From assembly GCA_037447655.1 (NCBI GenBank), contig JBBHKE010003456.1:1-64000 (forward strand): DNA of 64,000 nt. The letters run 5' to 3'. Position numbers and translations under genes: made by a program. Source of the stretch: Zygnema cylindricum (Eukaryota > Streptophyta > Zygnematophyceae > Zygnematales > Zygnemataceae). The stretch's first letter is position 1, and every line of letters starts with the position of its first letter. Under the pieces are notes generated by a model. That model searched no databases. It was not told the origin of the DNA and saw only the letters and a program-made list of their open reading frames with translations. This document shows positions 1 to 10,789 of this stretch, in pieces.

Positions 1-122
1 GTACTGAATATAACCCTAAATAGAATAAAGAAAAAAATAGAATAAACTACGCTATTTGAGAATAAAACAAAAAAAAAGCGGGACGGGATTAGCGTACACA
101 ACGCTAATAGCGATTGGCGGTG
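1..122. mobile_element. 3' end of a MITE (CACCG-TIR family), cut by the window edge
   Basis: The sequence matches the last ~120 bp of the complete element at 49438-49973: same A-rich stretch, same terminal block GCTAATAGCGATTGGCGGTG. It is followed by TA, the expected target duplication. A second short copy of the terminus (CGATATACGGTG) follows at once, suggesting nested or repeated insertion. The end lies about 40 bp upstream of the WASH start codon, so it may sit in the promoter or 5' UTR. Confidence 0.6.
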
Positions 123-161
123 TAGCGATATACGGTGTAGTTTGCCCTAACAGAGCAAGCC

Positions 162-3100
162 ATGGCTTCCTGGCAACCTTTTACTGTTCCTGGTGCGTTT
201 AACTGTTCGATGTTCACGGAAATTATACATGGATTCCTTAACTTATAGTTTTTTTGTTTTTTTCCGCTGCCAGTTACATTGTTTCTTCTCTTGGAGCTTG
301 ATATTAACCTTTCAATGTTTGACCTAAGGATGATTTTTCTTTTTATGGCATCATCAAATGCATTTTGGAATTATTATCTCTTTTTAAATGCATCAATCTA
401 ACTTTTAAATTTTATTTTTGCAAGTGCTATTCAACACCCGTAATCACCTCTTTCCAAAATATAATTAAAAAAAATATACATTTAAAATATATATAAAAAA
501 AAAAAAAAAAAAAAAAAATTTAAAAAATAAATAAAAAAAAAAAAAAAAAAAAAAATAAGCAATCGGACATCGAAATATATAATTAAGCAACCTGGCAATG
601 CTTTTCATAAATAATGCTTCGGGATGTTGAAACTGTGGTCGTTTCCATGTTCGGTTTAATCGCCGTAATTGATAACTGTGTCGTGGTGTTCTATGTTAGA
701 TTTCAGTTGTCAGTCTGAATCTCTCTCCTCCGGAGACCTACGCTCGTCTCTGTCACTCTCTTGCAACTCTGCAGCAAGTTGCTGATGAGATATTGGACAC
801 CATTGTCAATCGAGTAAGTTTACATTCCAAAAAAAAATAAAAAATAAAAATAATAATAAAAAAATAATAATAATAATAATAAAAATAATAATAAAAAAAA
901 AACAAAAAAAAAATGTTTGGAAGAGCAAAAACATTGGAAAAGTCGCCCGGACCATGCTTTCTACATCGACAAAGTCGAGCCTTCGAAGACCAGGAAATCT
1001 TTGAAAAAAGCAAGAAAAATAATAATAAGATAAACCTAGTTAAGTCCTTAAAAGAATGGGCCCTGTCCAACTTCTTAAATTCCTTATTAAAAGCATTGCA
1101 CACAATATAGAATTGATTGTCAAAAACTCCAGAAGATGACAAAATGATTCCCGGTTAAAAAAAAAGAGAGTGCAATTGGCTATTTGATAAGTGAAGGAAC
1201 CAAACGTTTTTATTGGTCATTTGATTTTTTGGTTTTCTGTTTTTTGGTCGTTTTTTGGTCGTTTATTCTTCTCAAGTGCTACTTTGTTTTATCACCAGTA
1301 CACCGTTCATAGCTACTACTGTACATGTTTTATCGTTTTAAATTTGCTCTAAGAAACCATTAATTAAACATTCAAGCCACCATATTTGGTCTAATGATAG
1401 TTTCTATTTCTTGATTTGCTCTAAGAAACCATTAATTTAACCTTCAAACTGCCATATTTGATCAAATGATATATATATTTTTTTTCTCGTGATTTGCCCT
1501 CAACCAAACCTTTAAGCCACCATATTTCAATTTTCTTGATCTGCTCTAAGAAAGTATCAGTTTAAAATCCAAACCACCATATGTGACTGTGCAAGTAGTT
1601 AGCGTTGATAACACTAATTAGGTCTCAGCTTTTTTTTGCCCTCCTAACACAAAGTAGTGTTAATGATTTCTTTTTTCCCCTTAACGTTAATTCTTGTTGC
1701 GGTCGTAGCATATATAAAGTTATTAACACTAAAGCAGTTTCCATACTCATTATTTCTTAACGCTAATAGTGATGCACGGTGTATTGCAATGTTTTTTTCG
1801 GTCAAAAATAAGTTGTATGGCTAAGAAAATTTGGCATCAATTATAATTATAATGTGGACAATGCTAATTTTCCAATTTGTACAATGAGCTTTTCCTCACA
1901 CTATGGTGAGAAAAACTAGATTTGAGCAGCATCTATGCCGCCCATCGTTATTAGAATTAGTAACTCTAATTCAACTGCATATTTTTTTAAGGCGAACTTA
2001 TAAGTCGGCGTTAATAACAATATTTGTTTAAGTGTTTCAAAATCAGTCACGTGGCAAAACTTAATTTAGTGTAGTTAATTGTGATAAAGTGTTAACACTA
2101 ATAATTCACTAACTCTAATAGCTATGTAAGGGTAGTCAACCGTTATAATAGTTGTTATTTAAGTAACTATGGTGAGTACTATGGTTACCTTCATAATGGT
2201 TTTTAAATGCAAATTACGAACGAAAAGATGGGACGAGGCAAATACATCATATGGGCTAAAAAAAAATTCAGACGACTTTAATTGTCACAACCACCTATTG
2301 AACGTTTTCATGCATAGGCTATTTTCACTACATTCTTTTTTTTATTTTTATTTATGTTTTTTTCCTGAATTAGTTTAATACGTAAAACTGGAGCCACCCA
2401 TTTGAAAAAGGCCTATAAATTACTTGTTGTAAACTAATAGACTTTGGACTTAACAAACCACTGAAATCAAAATAAGCCATCTTTAACTGAATTTTGTACA
2501 GAGAAACAACTACGTTAACTATATGGTTTCTCATCTTCTTTTACTATCTCACAAGATTTAGCGTGATATGCACAAGTTTCATGGAAAAGCTAACATAGTT
2601 TCTGACTCCTTTATTAGGGTTTCTTAGATACAAGAATTATGCTGTCAGGAAAATGATCACAACATTATTTTTAGATCCAGACAAGTTGTAGTTACTAGTA
2701 TAAGCTCTTACTTTTTCAACAAAAGAAGTAGAAAGTCTTCTATTGGTTCTTTCGGTTATCGTATTTTCTTTTTCCGGAGGAGAGGAATTTGTTACCGTAG
2801 TAACACGGTGTTTGAGCTGCAGTTGACAGTTCAACATTATTATCTTTTGCTCGTCTACTAACGGGCTATCATTATTTTAAAATCTGAACAAAGTGAACAA
2901 AATGAACAGAATGAAAAGTTGTTTAATGTGAGTTGAACTTTATTTACACACAAATTACTTGTAAGTACACAAAAGTACATTTAATGCATACAGACAGTAG
3001 ATTCAAAACACCAAAATCGCTACCAAACCCTGTTCAAATAAAATACGTATTTGACATTCATAAAGTGCGTGTAAAGGACTTTCGAAGTACAGAACTAACA

Positions 3101-4905
3101 ATGCAGTACAGTACTATTTTAAGTGTTGGAAACAAAAATGGACATAATTTCTTCTATTTTCGGGGCATTTTAAGTTACGCTGCTGTAGGAAATTTTTTGT
3201 TCATTTGATCTGTTTGTTTTTTCTTTTTTTAAAGTTTGACACTTTTCTTAAAAATATATATTGTAGAAAGATAATTATTTGAAGTTTGAATACTGTGTTG
3301 TTACAATAATGATCTTTATTTTTGGATGTATGGGAATTTCAATTTTTAGGTGAATGAGGAGCAAGAACGTCTTGAAGGTCTTTCTGTGAGGATTCAAGGA
3401 GCTCAGGTAAGTTTGTTATCTCGAATATTCACTTTTGTAAAGTACTTAGAAAAAGATCGTAGGAGAATAACTTCGTAGGAGGATTACTCTTCTAAAGTAC
3501 TTAGAAATATTCACTTTTGTAAAGTACTTAGGAAAAGATCGTAGGAGAATTACTCTTCTAAAGTACTTAGAAAAAGCTTGTAGGAGAAGAATTACTGTTC
3601 TAAGGTACTTAGGAAAATCTTGTAGGAGAAAAAGCTTGTTGTGGATTATTTTTTTTGAGTGAGAGAGAGGGAGAGGAAGGGAGAGGGAGAGGGAGAGGGA
3701 GAGGAAGAAGGGGAGAGAGAGAGAGAGTTAGTTTTTTGGCGAGGTTGAAGAAATTCGTTGTTGTGTTTCCACTGTTTGTATTTTTTTAATTTTGTTTGTC
3801 GCGGTTTTTAAAAAAGGTTTCTTTATGGGATAAAAAGTTGGAAACAGGCTCAAATAGTGGATATTGCGGGATCGAATCGTCCAATAAGAGTTTATTCCCT
3901 TTCAAATTATCCTTCAGTTTTACCTGATAAAAATGATTATATACCCCTTTTTTGTGAAAGATCATCGAGACAACGAGAAGGACTTCCCCCATTGGTCCCT
4001 CCATACAATTCCCAGGTACTCTTCAAATAATTTTATTCAAGAATTTTTCTGAACTCCGGACCCTTTTCTCTTAATTCAAGACTTTTTTTCTTAATTCATT
4101 TTTATTTCTTTCATTCCATTCCATTCCATTCCATTTATTCCATTTTTGGTTCAATTCCATTTCAGTCCATTTCCATTATTTATTCCCTCTCCCTCCCCTC
4201 TCCCCCCTCCCCCCTCTTCCCTCATTTCCCTCCCCCTCCCCTCCCCTCCCCCTCTCCTCTCTCCCCTCTCCCCCTCTCCCTCTCCGTCTTTCCCCTCTCT
4301 CCCCTCTCTCCCCCCCTCTCCCCCTCTCTCACTCTCTCCCTCTCTCTCCCCCTCTCTCTCCCCTAGAAGAATGAAAAAACCTTAAAAAGTGAACGTTTAT
4401 GTACACACTATTTGTGCCTTAACCCTTTTTTGTCCTTCTTTGGGAGGGAGTTTAGGCGTCCCCTGAGGGGGGAGAGGAGGCGAGGGAACTTTTTCGCTTT
4501 TTTTCAAAAACTGCCGCGGACCGACTTCCGGACCAAGAACAGTCTCCGGTACGGAAAATAAAAGACACAAAAAAAAAATCTTTAAAAGCATAAAAAGACT
4601 CTAACATGGCCTAAACAAGACCTAGAAAACCTTACTTGTTTCTTGATTAATTTATATATATATATACATATATATGTATATGTATATAATACATATATAT
4701 ACATATACATATATATATATACATATACATATATATATACATATATATATGTATATATATATTTATATACATAATATATATATATGCATATATATATATA
4801 TATTTTATATATATAATTATATAGATAGATAGATATATACGCATATCAACCATGTTTATTTATGTATATGTTATACGTAATATGTAATATATATATTTAT
4901 GTTTA

Positions 4906-4974
<69 letters not shown>

Positions 4975-6042
4975 TAACAATATGCTTTTTGTTTCTTAAT
5001 TTTTTTGCAGGAAGGTATAGGAGATGTGCCGGAGGATCTTCCCTCGGTTTCCGACCTCCTCCTTTTCAACACTTCTCAACTCCCATACTTCAAGTGAGAA
5101 ACGAATTCCACTCTCTCACACACTATTTAGTGTGGGTCACCTTTTTACACCGAATTAGTGTGGATATCTCCGCACTTCCGTCCCCCTCCCCTCCCCCTTG
5201 CCCTCGTCCTCTCCTTTTCCCTCTCTCTTGTCTCTCCTCTCTTCCTTATTCCTGCTTTCTTTCCTTTCTTCCCTCAAAGTTATCTATGTGTCTTTTGTCT
5301 TTTTTGTCAGTTATCCTTTTTTACCACGGCCTTCCCTCTCTCCTCTCTTCCTCCTTTCTCTCCCGTTTTTCCTTCAAGTTATCAATGGGTCTTTTGTGTT
5401 TTGTTGACAGTCATCCCTTTTCCCCTCTACCTTCTCTCCCTCCCTCTCTTCCACTTTTTTCTCTCGTCTTTCCTAGATTCCAAGTTAGTAATGGTTTTTT
5501 TATCTTATTTGGCAGTTATCGAATTGTCGATAATACAAAAACCGAACTTCCTAAGGAAATTTCTTGGAATCGTCCTCCTCCATTACCGGAGCTTCCCGCA
5601 GCTCCGGCAAGTGTGACAAGGGGTGACGCTGAAGTGAGTCTTCTTAAGGTTTTTTTTTTTTAAATGTATACTGTTGTTTATAAGGTTTTGTTAATTTGGG
5701 ATCTTTAGGCCTTTCACTGATAATTTTTGGAAGGATTTTTGAATTTTTGCTTTACTTTTTTATCCCTTTTTTTAAGCGAAGGGAGTCTGAAAAAATGACT
5801 GACGAGAAATCGAATGAAAGTAAAAAACGTATCTGACAACAACTTAGAGTTTATATTTCTATCCTAAGCATAAAACTAAGTTTTCATTTATAGTTTTAAT
5901 AATGTTGCCTTTTCTTTTTTTCGACAGACCAGTTTTGAAACAGAAGAGTACGGTTTTCGACCAACTCCTCAACCCATTCCTGCCCTCACTCTTCCCTCCA
6001 CTCTCCCGGAGCTCTCCATGGGGACTCTTCTTCCTTGGGAAG
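162..6042 (+). CDS. WASHC1: WASH complex subunit 1 homologue (WASHC1), exons 1-7, C-terminus not found
   Basis: WASH activates Arp2/3-driven actin assembly on endosomes as part of the WASH complex. I read seven exons: 162-192, 707-813, 3350-3406, 3848-4015, 5011-5093, 5516-5633, 5928-6042. All introns are GT-AG and phases agree, giving about 226 codons. The start at 162 gives [10 protein letters not shown], like the WASH N-terminus. Exons 2-4 encode the helical WAHD1-like region ([37 protein letters not shown]) and then [17 protein letters not shown], which aligns residue by residue with the family's conserved segment. Exon 5 carries [14 protein letters not shown], a WASH signature. Exon 7 is Pro-rich ([11 protein letters not shown]). 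The usual poly-Pro tract, WH2 and acidic tail were not located; the exon after 6042 is unclear because the DNA becomes CT-repeat. Half the usual length is present. Family assignment is from remembered motifs. Truncation or an unrecognised exon are both possible. Confidence 0.75.
471..560. repeat. A-rich low-complexity tract in WASH intron 1
   Basis: Long A runs broken by short T stretches. No coding or regulatory signal is visible. Another similar A/T tract lies at 828-913 in intron 2. Confidence 0.8.
1585..1781. mobile_element. Short MITE relic in WASH intron 2
   Basis: The left end (GACTGTGCAAGTAGTTAGCG) and right end (CGCTAATAGTGATGCACGGTG) are degenerate inverted repeats of the CACCGTG family. 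TA follows on the right. Length (~197 bp) is near that of the 217-bp members at 37126-37342 and 55877-56093. The left end is decayed, so its boundary is approximate. Confidence 0.4.
4176..4366. repeat. CT-rich microsatellite in WASH intron 4
   Basis: Imperfect CCCTCTCC/CTCTCCCC repeats. Long open frames across it are low-complexity artefacts. Confidence 0.85.
4647..4975. repeat. (TA)n-rich microsatellite in WASH intron 4
   Basis: Long TA dinucleotide runs with interspersed CATA and GTATA, ending ~35 bp before the exon 5 acceptor. Slippage-prone low-complexity DNA. Confidence 0.9.
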
Positions 6043-6924
6043 GTATCTCCATCTCACTCTCCCTCTCCGTCTCCATCTCCGTCTCCCTCTCCGTCTCCTC
6101 TCTCTCTCCCTCTCCCTCTCCCTCTCCTTGCAGTTAGCCCTCTTGCTCTCCTTCCTCTCTCTCCCTCTCCTTCTCCTTTTCCCTCTTCCCCTCCCTTTTT
6201 CTCTCGCTCCATCTCCCTCTCCCACTCCCTTTCCCTTTCTTTCTCCCTCTCTTTCTCCCTCGTTCTCTCCTCCATCCTCGTCACCCTCTCCCTCTCTCTC
6301 CTTCTCCATCTCCTCTCCCTCCCTTTCCCTCCCCTCCCTCCCTACCAGCCTCAAAAAAGTGAAGGAGGTATGATTCCTTTGCAGTTTATCTTCTTGTATT
6401 TGAGATTGAGAGAAACCTCTCTTTTTGTTTGACCATTGGGGAGGCTGCCTTCTTTCCATCCATCAAACCTACCCCTTAAGTACGCTGCCCAAATCGGTTT
6501 CCCTTGGTTTTACCAAAGAGCAACCATTCTCAAATTGTTGGCCACTATGTAGCTAAGCCACACTATAGGCGGCCCAAGGGAGTTTTTTGCTCAGTTCATC
6601 TATTCCCCTCGTCTTTTGTCCCACAAATACAGGAGGTATTCAAAATTGTGAAATGAATCTTTTTGCATGTAATTTACCGAAATTTGATGTTCCAAAATTC
6701 TAGCTATAATACTAAGCCCCGTTGGTCTGCATCCTCAAACGACTTCGGAAATTTCCCTTACAAATGATTTTACAAACTCTGTCGATTTATGGCTCTTTTC
6801 CAGCTCATTTTGACAACTATCTTTCTACGGCTTCTATTCAAATCGATAGAATTTGAAAAGAATTTATCAAAGTGAATCGGATTGATATTGACCTACTTTG
6901 ATGCCTTTGTCATCGTTTCCACAG
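6043..6924. other. CT-rich repeat and unassigned spacer between WASH exons and protease exons
   Basis: 6047-6345 is CT/CCTCTC microsatellite on the + strand. A Ser/Pro-rich open frame passes through it but has no recognisable domain. 6349-6924 is AT-rich with no exon I can support. The missing WASH C-terminus and the missing N-terminal half of the cysteine protease would both be expected here and are not seen. Deletion, rearrangement or an assembly join would explain this. Confidence 0.6.
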
Positions 6925-8739
6925 GGAGTCTTTGATGATGAAGATTGTTTTTCCAATGGAGTGGACCACGCGGTCGTTGTGGTTGGTTACGATTTGACCT
7001 CCAGTCCGCCCTATTGGATCATTCGAAATTCTTGGGGCCCGAATTGGGGCGACAAAGGCTACATGCCACTAAAAATTAGTGGAGGACCCGGAATTTGTGG
7101 AATAAATACCTTGCCGGCACTTATACCAATTGTAAAGAATGCAAGTAAGAACGGACCAGCTATCCCTAGTCATTACAATTCCAATTCAAATATGAAGTGT
7201 TTCAATTCTTTTCTTGGATGGAAATGATGACATTTACTTTCTACTTTATTTGTATCCTCATCTTCACCAACTGTTGAGATTTTTTGTCAAAGGGTTCCAA
7301 ACAGAAGCATTTTATATTGTCATATAGAGCTTTGATTGCTTGCCAGCAATGAAACAAAAATTTTTGAGTCTCTTTCCAAAACTATAGAACCTAATTCACT
7401 TATTTCTCAATAATATGCAAGTTGAAGAAAAAAATCAGGTTTGTTGGAAGAACTGTTTACACCTGTGAGGTTTATAATGGCAAATAATGGCAATTTTATC
7501 GTGAAATTCATCCCTCAACTAAAAGTAAAAATCTATGTGTTTTGTGTGCTTTTTTACGTTTATGCAGGCGACCCTTGTAACATAAACAGTTTTGCAAGGA
7601 AAAAATTAAAAGTGGCTTTTGGTCCCGGTCTGATGAATCCATGTGGCAACGGAGTTTGTATTCCGTCAGGAACATCAAACCTATGTGAATGCAACGAAAA
7701 CTTCGTGACAGTCACTAACACGGATGGCACACAAACTTGTGCTCCAGGTTTTTTCCTGACTTTTCAATATGCCACTCAGTACACCGAGTCACTATAAGAG
7801 TAGAGAAATATAGACCAATGGGCGTAATTTATTAGTAAAGTTGTATTGAGTTTTGTGTCCCATTATAAAAGAGATATTATTTTTTGTGATGTTAAGGTGT
7901 CATTGCACATTCTAGCTACTCAGATCAGAAAATTGGAAAGAAAAAGATAGTGAAGTTCTATTTTTGGGGTTTCGCTTGATTGTGCACCGTACTCTATGGT
8001 TGTTGCTCAACGACATGACAACCCTATTTTATGCCTTTATTGCGTTAGAAAGACGTCAGGAAATCCTTCAATTAACATTTTTAAAATTGATGGCTTTTTT
8101 AACATAAAAACTGATGTCCTATGTGGCGTTGCAGCCAACCCTTGTACATTTACCTCCAAAAATCCATGTGGCGTGGGTATTTGTGTGAATTCTGTGCTTT
8201 ATCCGGGAACTTACCTTTGTGTTTGCCCTATGGGCTATTCACAAAGTGATGTTGAGAACCTTCTCACCTGTGTGCCAGGTCAGCAGCAAAATAACGAACT
8301 CACAGAATCCTGACATGCCATAAGAAGTAAATTGAAAGGGCAAGATGGAACTCGGTTTTTCAAATGCGACCTAGTAGTGCTCCTGATTATTGAATCAAGT
8401 TGAATTGTTTCTGAATTTCAATTTATGTTTGCCATATGAGGTTTGAGATATGCTCTAATCTATACATCCTGGTTCACTTTTGCAGTTGTCATCCTCGGAA
8501 AGGCACTGAATTATTATATGGTTCCTGACAATGGAAACGTGACCTGCAATGCTATCGCTAGTGTGTATGGAGTCCCAAAAAGTGACTTTGCAAAACAGAA
8601 TGAGGTAGCCAATATCCGCCCATTAATTTTTTTTTGTGACGTTATTGAAATCGTCGTGTTTGACACGCCTCCAAAAGCCCACTCCCCAATGTTTAGAGAA
8701 TACGGCAACAATGTAATTGGTCCTGTTGAAAAGAGGTAA
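6925..8739 (+). CDS. Papain-type (C1A) protease C-terminal half with two EGF-like modules and LysM, disrupted by Copia-1
   Basis: Exons: 6925-7144, 7568-7747, 8135-8278, 8486-8739, all GT-AG with matching phases. Exon 1 has the C1A histidine (NGVDHAVVVVGYD) and asparagine (YWIIRNSWGPNWGDKGY) segments and the usual end GICGINTLPALIP. The upstream half with the catalytic cysteine is absent. Exons 2 and 3 each encode one six-cysteine EGF-like module and are symmetric phase 1-1 exons. Exon 4 encodes a LysM-like domain (YMVPDNGNVTCNAIASVYGV...), normally a binder of GlcNAc polymers. The protein was probably secreted or vacuolar. Copia-1 is inserted at 8724, and the LTR now supplies the final codons VEKR and a stop. 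The ancestral frame resumes after the element at 15003 and stops at 15025-15027, ending in Cys. Domain calls are firm; whether the gene is still active is unknown. Confidence 0.7.
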
Positions 8740-9622
8740 TTAATAGTTCACTTCTATATTTTAGTTAGAATGTAAAGAGAGAGAAAGTGAGAACCAAAGG
8801 CACGCCATGGCTGCAGCGTCATTTAGATGGAGGCAGCATGAAATAGAAGGTATTTTCCTATTTGTAGCAAAATATTTCCTTTGGTCGGATTTGAACTGGG
8901 GTCTACGGACTACTATCTAGACCTAAGCCTTATCCATTAAGGCACTAGCGAAACAATATATGTATTACGTTTCGCGCATATTGATCTATTTATTAAACAG
9001 ACTAATTTGCAGCAAACTAACGAAAACACGCATTAATCAATTCATTCATGGAAGCGAATCGAAGCAGCATAAATACAAATGATCGGACGGCCACAATTGC
9101 AGCCGCCATCCGCAATAAACTTTCGGCGGCCTTTAGGGATAGCGTCACGGGACGCCACGTGGCACCATACTATTGGAATTCGAGAAGATGGGAGGAAGAA
9201 CCATAGCTCCCGTTTTGACAGGCGTCACTTTGAAAGCCATGTCGTACAATGGTCGTACAATAAGTACATCGCCTAGTGTACCTTCTTGCACTATATAGTG
9301 TTTCTATTAGACTAGGGTTTAGTAGTAGGCAGTCGTAAGTAGGCAGACCAAGACTTAGTGAAATTTAGGTACCTCTCTCTAAAAGAGCTTGTAACTATAA
9401 AGGTCACCTTTGACCAGCTATAACTTATTGCTCACGGGAGCAAATTCAGTGATTCTTTTTGCATTTGACTCAAGGGAGTCTTGTCCTCACAAGGGTGAGA
9501 GTGGTCAGAATATTTTTGTGCCTGGGCGGCGCTTATTAACAAAAGTAAAAGGGACAAATATTATCCTAAAGGCTTTACATAGGCTGCTCATTCTTTAGGT
9601 CAATGGAGACCACAGAATTGCA
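8724..9622 (+). repeat. Copia-1 5' LTR
   Basis: Starts TGTTGAAAAGAGG and ends GAATTGCA. It contains a TATA-like palindrome CACTATATAGTG at 9289-9300 and, near its end, the gag ATG (9603). It differs from the 3' LTR by scattered substitutions and small indels (a few percent by eye), so the insertion is not very recent. Confidence 0.92.
8880..8953 (-). other. tRNA-like segment inside Copia-1 5' LTR
   Basis: Read on the minus strand, it shows an A-box-like start (TAGTGCCTTAATGGATAAGG), a 22-24-nt hairpin in the anticodon-arm position and a B-box-like AGTTCAAATCC. The partner in the 3' LTR (14249-14324) keeps a perfect CCGG-TTCAAAT-CCGG T-arm. No confident acceptor stem was found, so this is a tRNA-derived or Pol III-box relic rather than a working tRNA. 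Confidence 0.5.
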
Positions 9623-10668
9623 GGTTATGGGCCCACCTTCTAGGGTGCCCATATTTGATGGATCAGACTTTCTTTGTTGGGAAATGATGATGGAGGGAGA
9701 ACTATTTGAGAAACACCTATGGGGCATAGTGTCCGGACAAGTTCGATCTCCACCTCCACCTGGGTTTGAAAGAACGCGTTTTTTCGACACCTTCGCCTCT
9801 AATGTAGGTAGAATAGCTGCCACCATCACAGAGGATGAAGACGAGGAAAGAGAGGAGATTGTCATGTAAGGAGAAATAAGAGGAGTTGCAACTCAAGTGA
9901 CACCATTGCCGAAGGCCATATCGGCAGCAATACCACTTACAACGGCGACAAGGGTTCAGATCGAAAGATCAAAGTATGAAAAGTGGAACTACAAAGACAA
10001 GTTTGCTAAACTCTTAATTCTTCAAAGTGTAGCAAAGGGCATTGCCACCCCCCTTATGCATGTCAAATCTTCATCGTAGATTTATATATCACTAGTTAAC
10101 AAATATAAGAGTGGATCATTGCAGCACAAACAAATGGCAGGAAACAAGATTGTAGCTTATACTTATAAGGGAGGAAGCATGAATAATTGTTATAATGATT
10201 TACAAGCATTATTTGGAGAGCTAGAGATTGCAGGTAACTCATGGGCTGAGAGACAAAGAGTGAACACATTAATGATGAAACTACTTGAAGTGTATGAGAA
10301 TATCATTAATCGATTACAAGACATAGGATATAGCAATTGGAATTGGAATGACACAGTGGGAATGATTTTAGTGAAAGAAAGCACCATAGAGCTTAAGAGA
10401 GGGAGTCAAAGTGTTCAAGCATTGTGTGCAAGAGCTGATTGGCGGAAGCGTGATGAGGAGAGAGAGAAAGATCCCTATCGAAACTTTGGAGGAAGAGGAC
10501 AAGGAGTTGGCAGATTTGATAGACAGTGGAGAGGAACTTATGGAGGAGGATTATGTCACTTTTGCAAAAACCCGGGACACTATATGGCAGATTGTGGAAA
10601 ACTTGCAGATCTTCGACTAAAAGATGGCAATGGACCTCAAAAAATGGAGGAAAGGAAAAGGCTTTCCT
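9603..10668 (+). pseudogene. gag: Copia-1 gag (nucleocapsid/capsid), frameshifted
   Basis: The ATG at 9603 is inside the 5' LTR; translation crosses the primer site (METTELQVMGPPSRVP). The frame stops at 9869, resumes at 9897-10079 and continues 10119-10668. A CCHC zinc knuckle CHFCKNPGHYMADC lies at about 10554-10595. A UBN2-like gag core is suggested by EIWEALS-type relatives in Copia-3. Broken by at least three stops/frameshifts. Confidence 0.8.
9623..9634 (+). other. Copia-1 primer-binding site (half-tRNA type)
   Basis: GGTTATGGGCCC follows the LTR directly. It is complementary to the anticodon arm of initiator tRNA-Met (GGGCCCAUAACC) rather than to the tRNA 3' end. This is the priming mode known for Drosophila copia. 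The site lies inside the gag frame. Confidence 0.8.
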
Positions 10669-10789
10669 AACTCAAGTTCATGATGAGCAAAAAACGAAGA
10701 AATCGAACAGGAAAAGGAGCTTAAGGAGCTTGAGGAGCTTTTTCTTAATCCAAAAAACACTGAAAAGCATGTGACATTGCACGGAGACA

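Noticed and set aside
4647-4853. Tyr/Ile-rich minus-strand frame
   Set aside because: It is the translation of a (TA)n repeat.
5986-6459. Long Arg/Glu- or Ser/Pro-rich open frames across the CT repeat on both strands
   Set aside because: They are translations of a CTCTCC microsatellite with no domain or splice support.
8880-8953. Functional tRNA gene in the Copia-1 LTR
   Set aside because: T-arm and B-box are good, but no acceptor stem or standard anticodon loop could be folded by eye; kept only as a tRNA-like relic.
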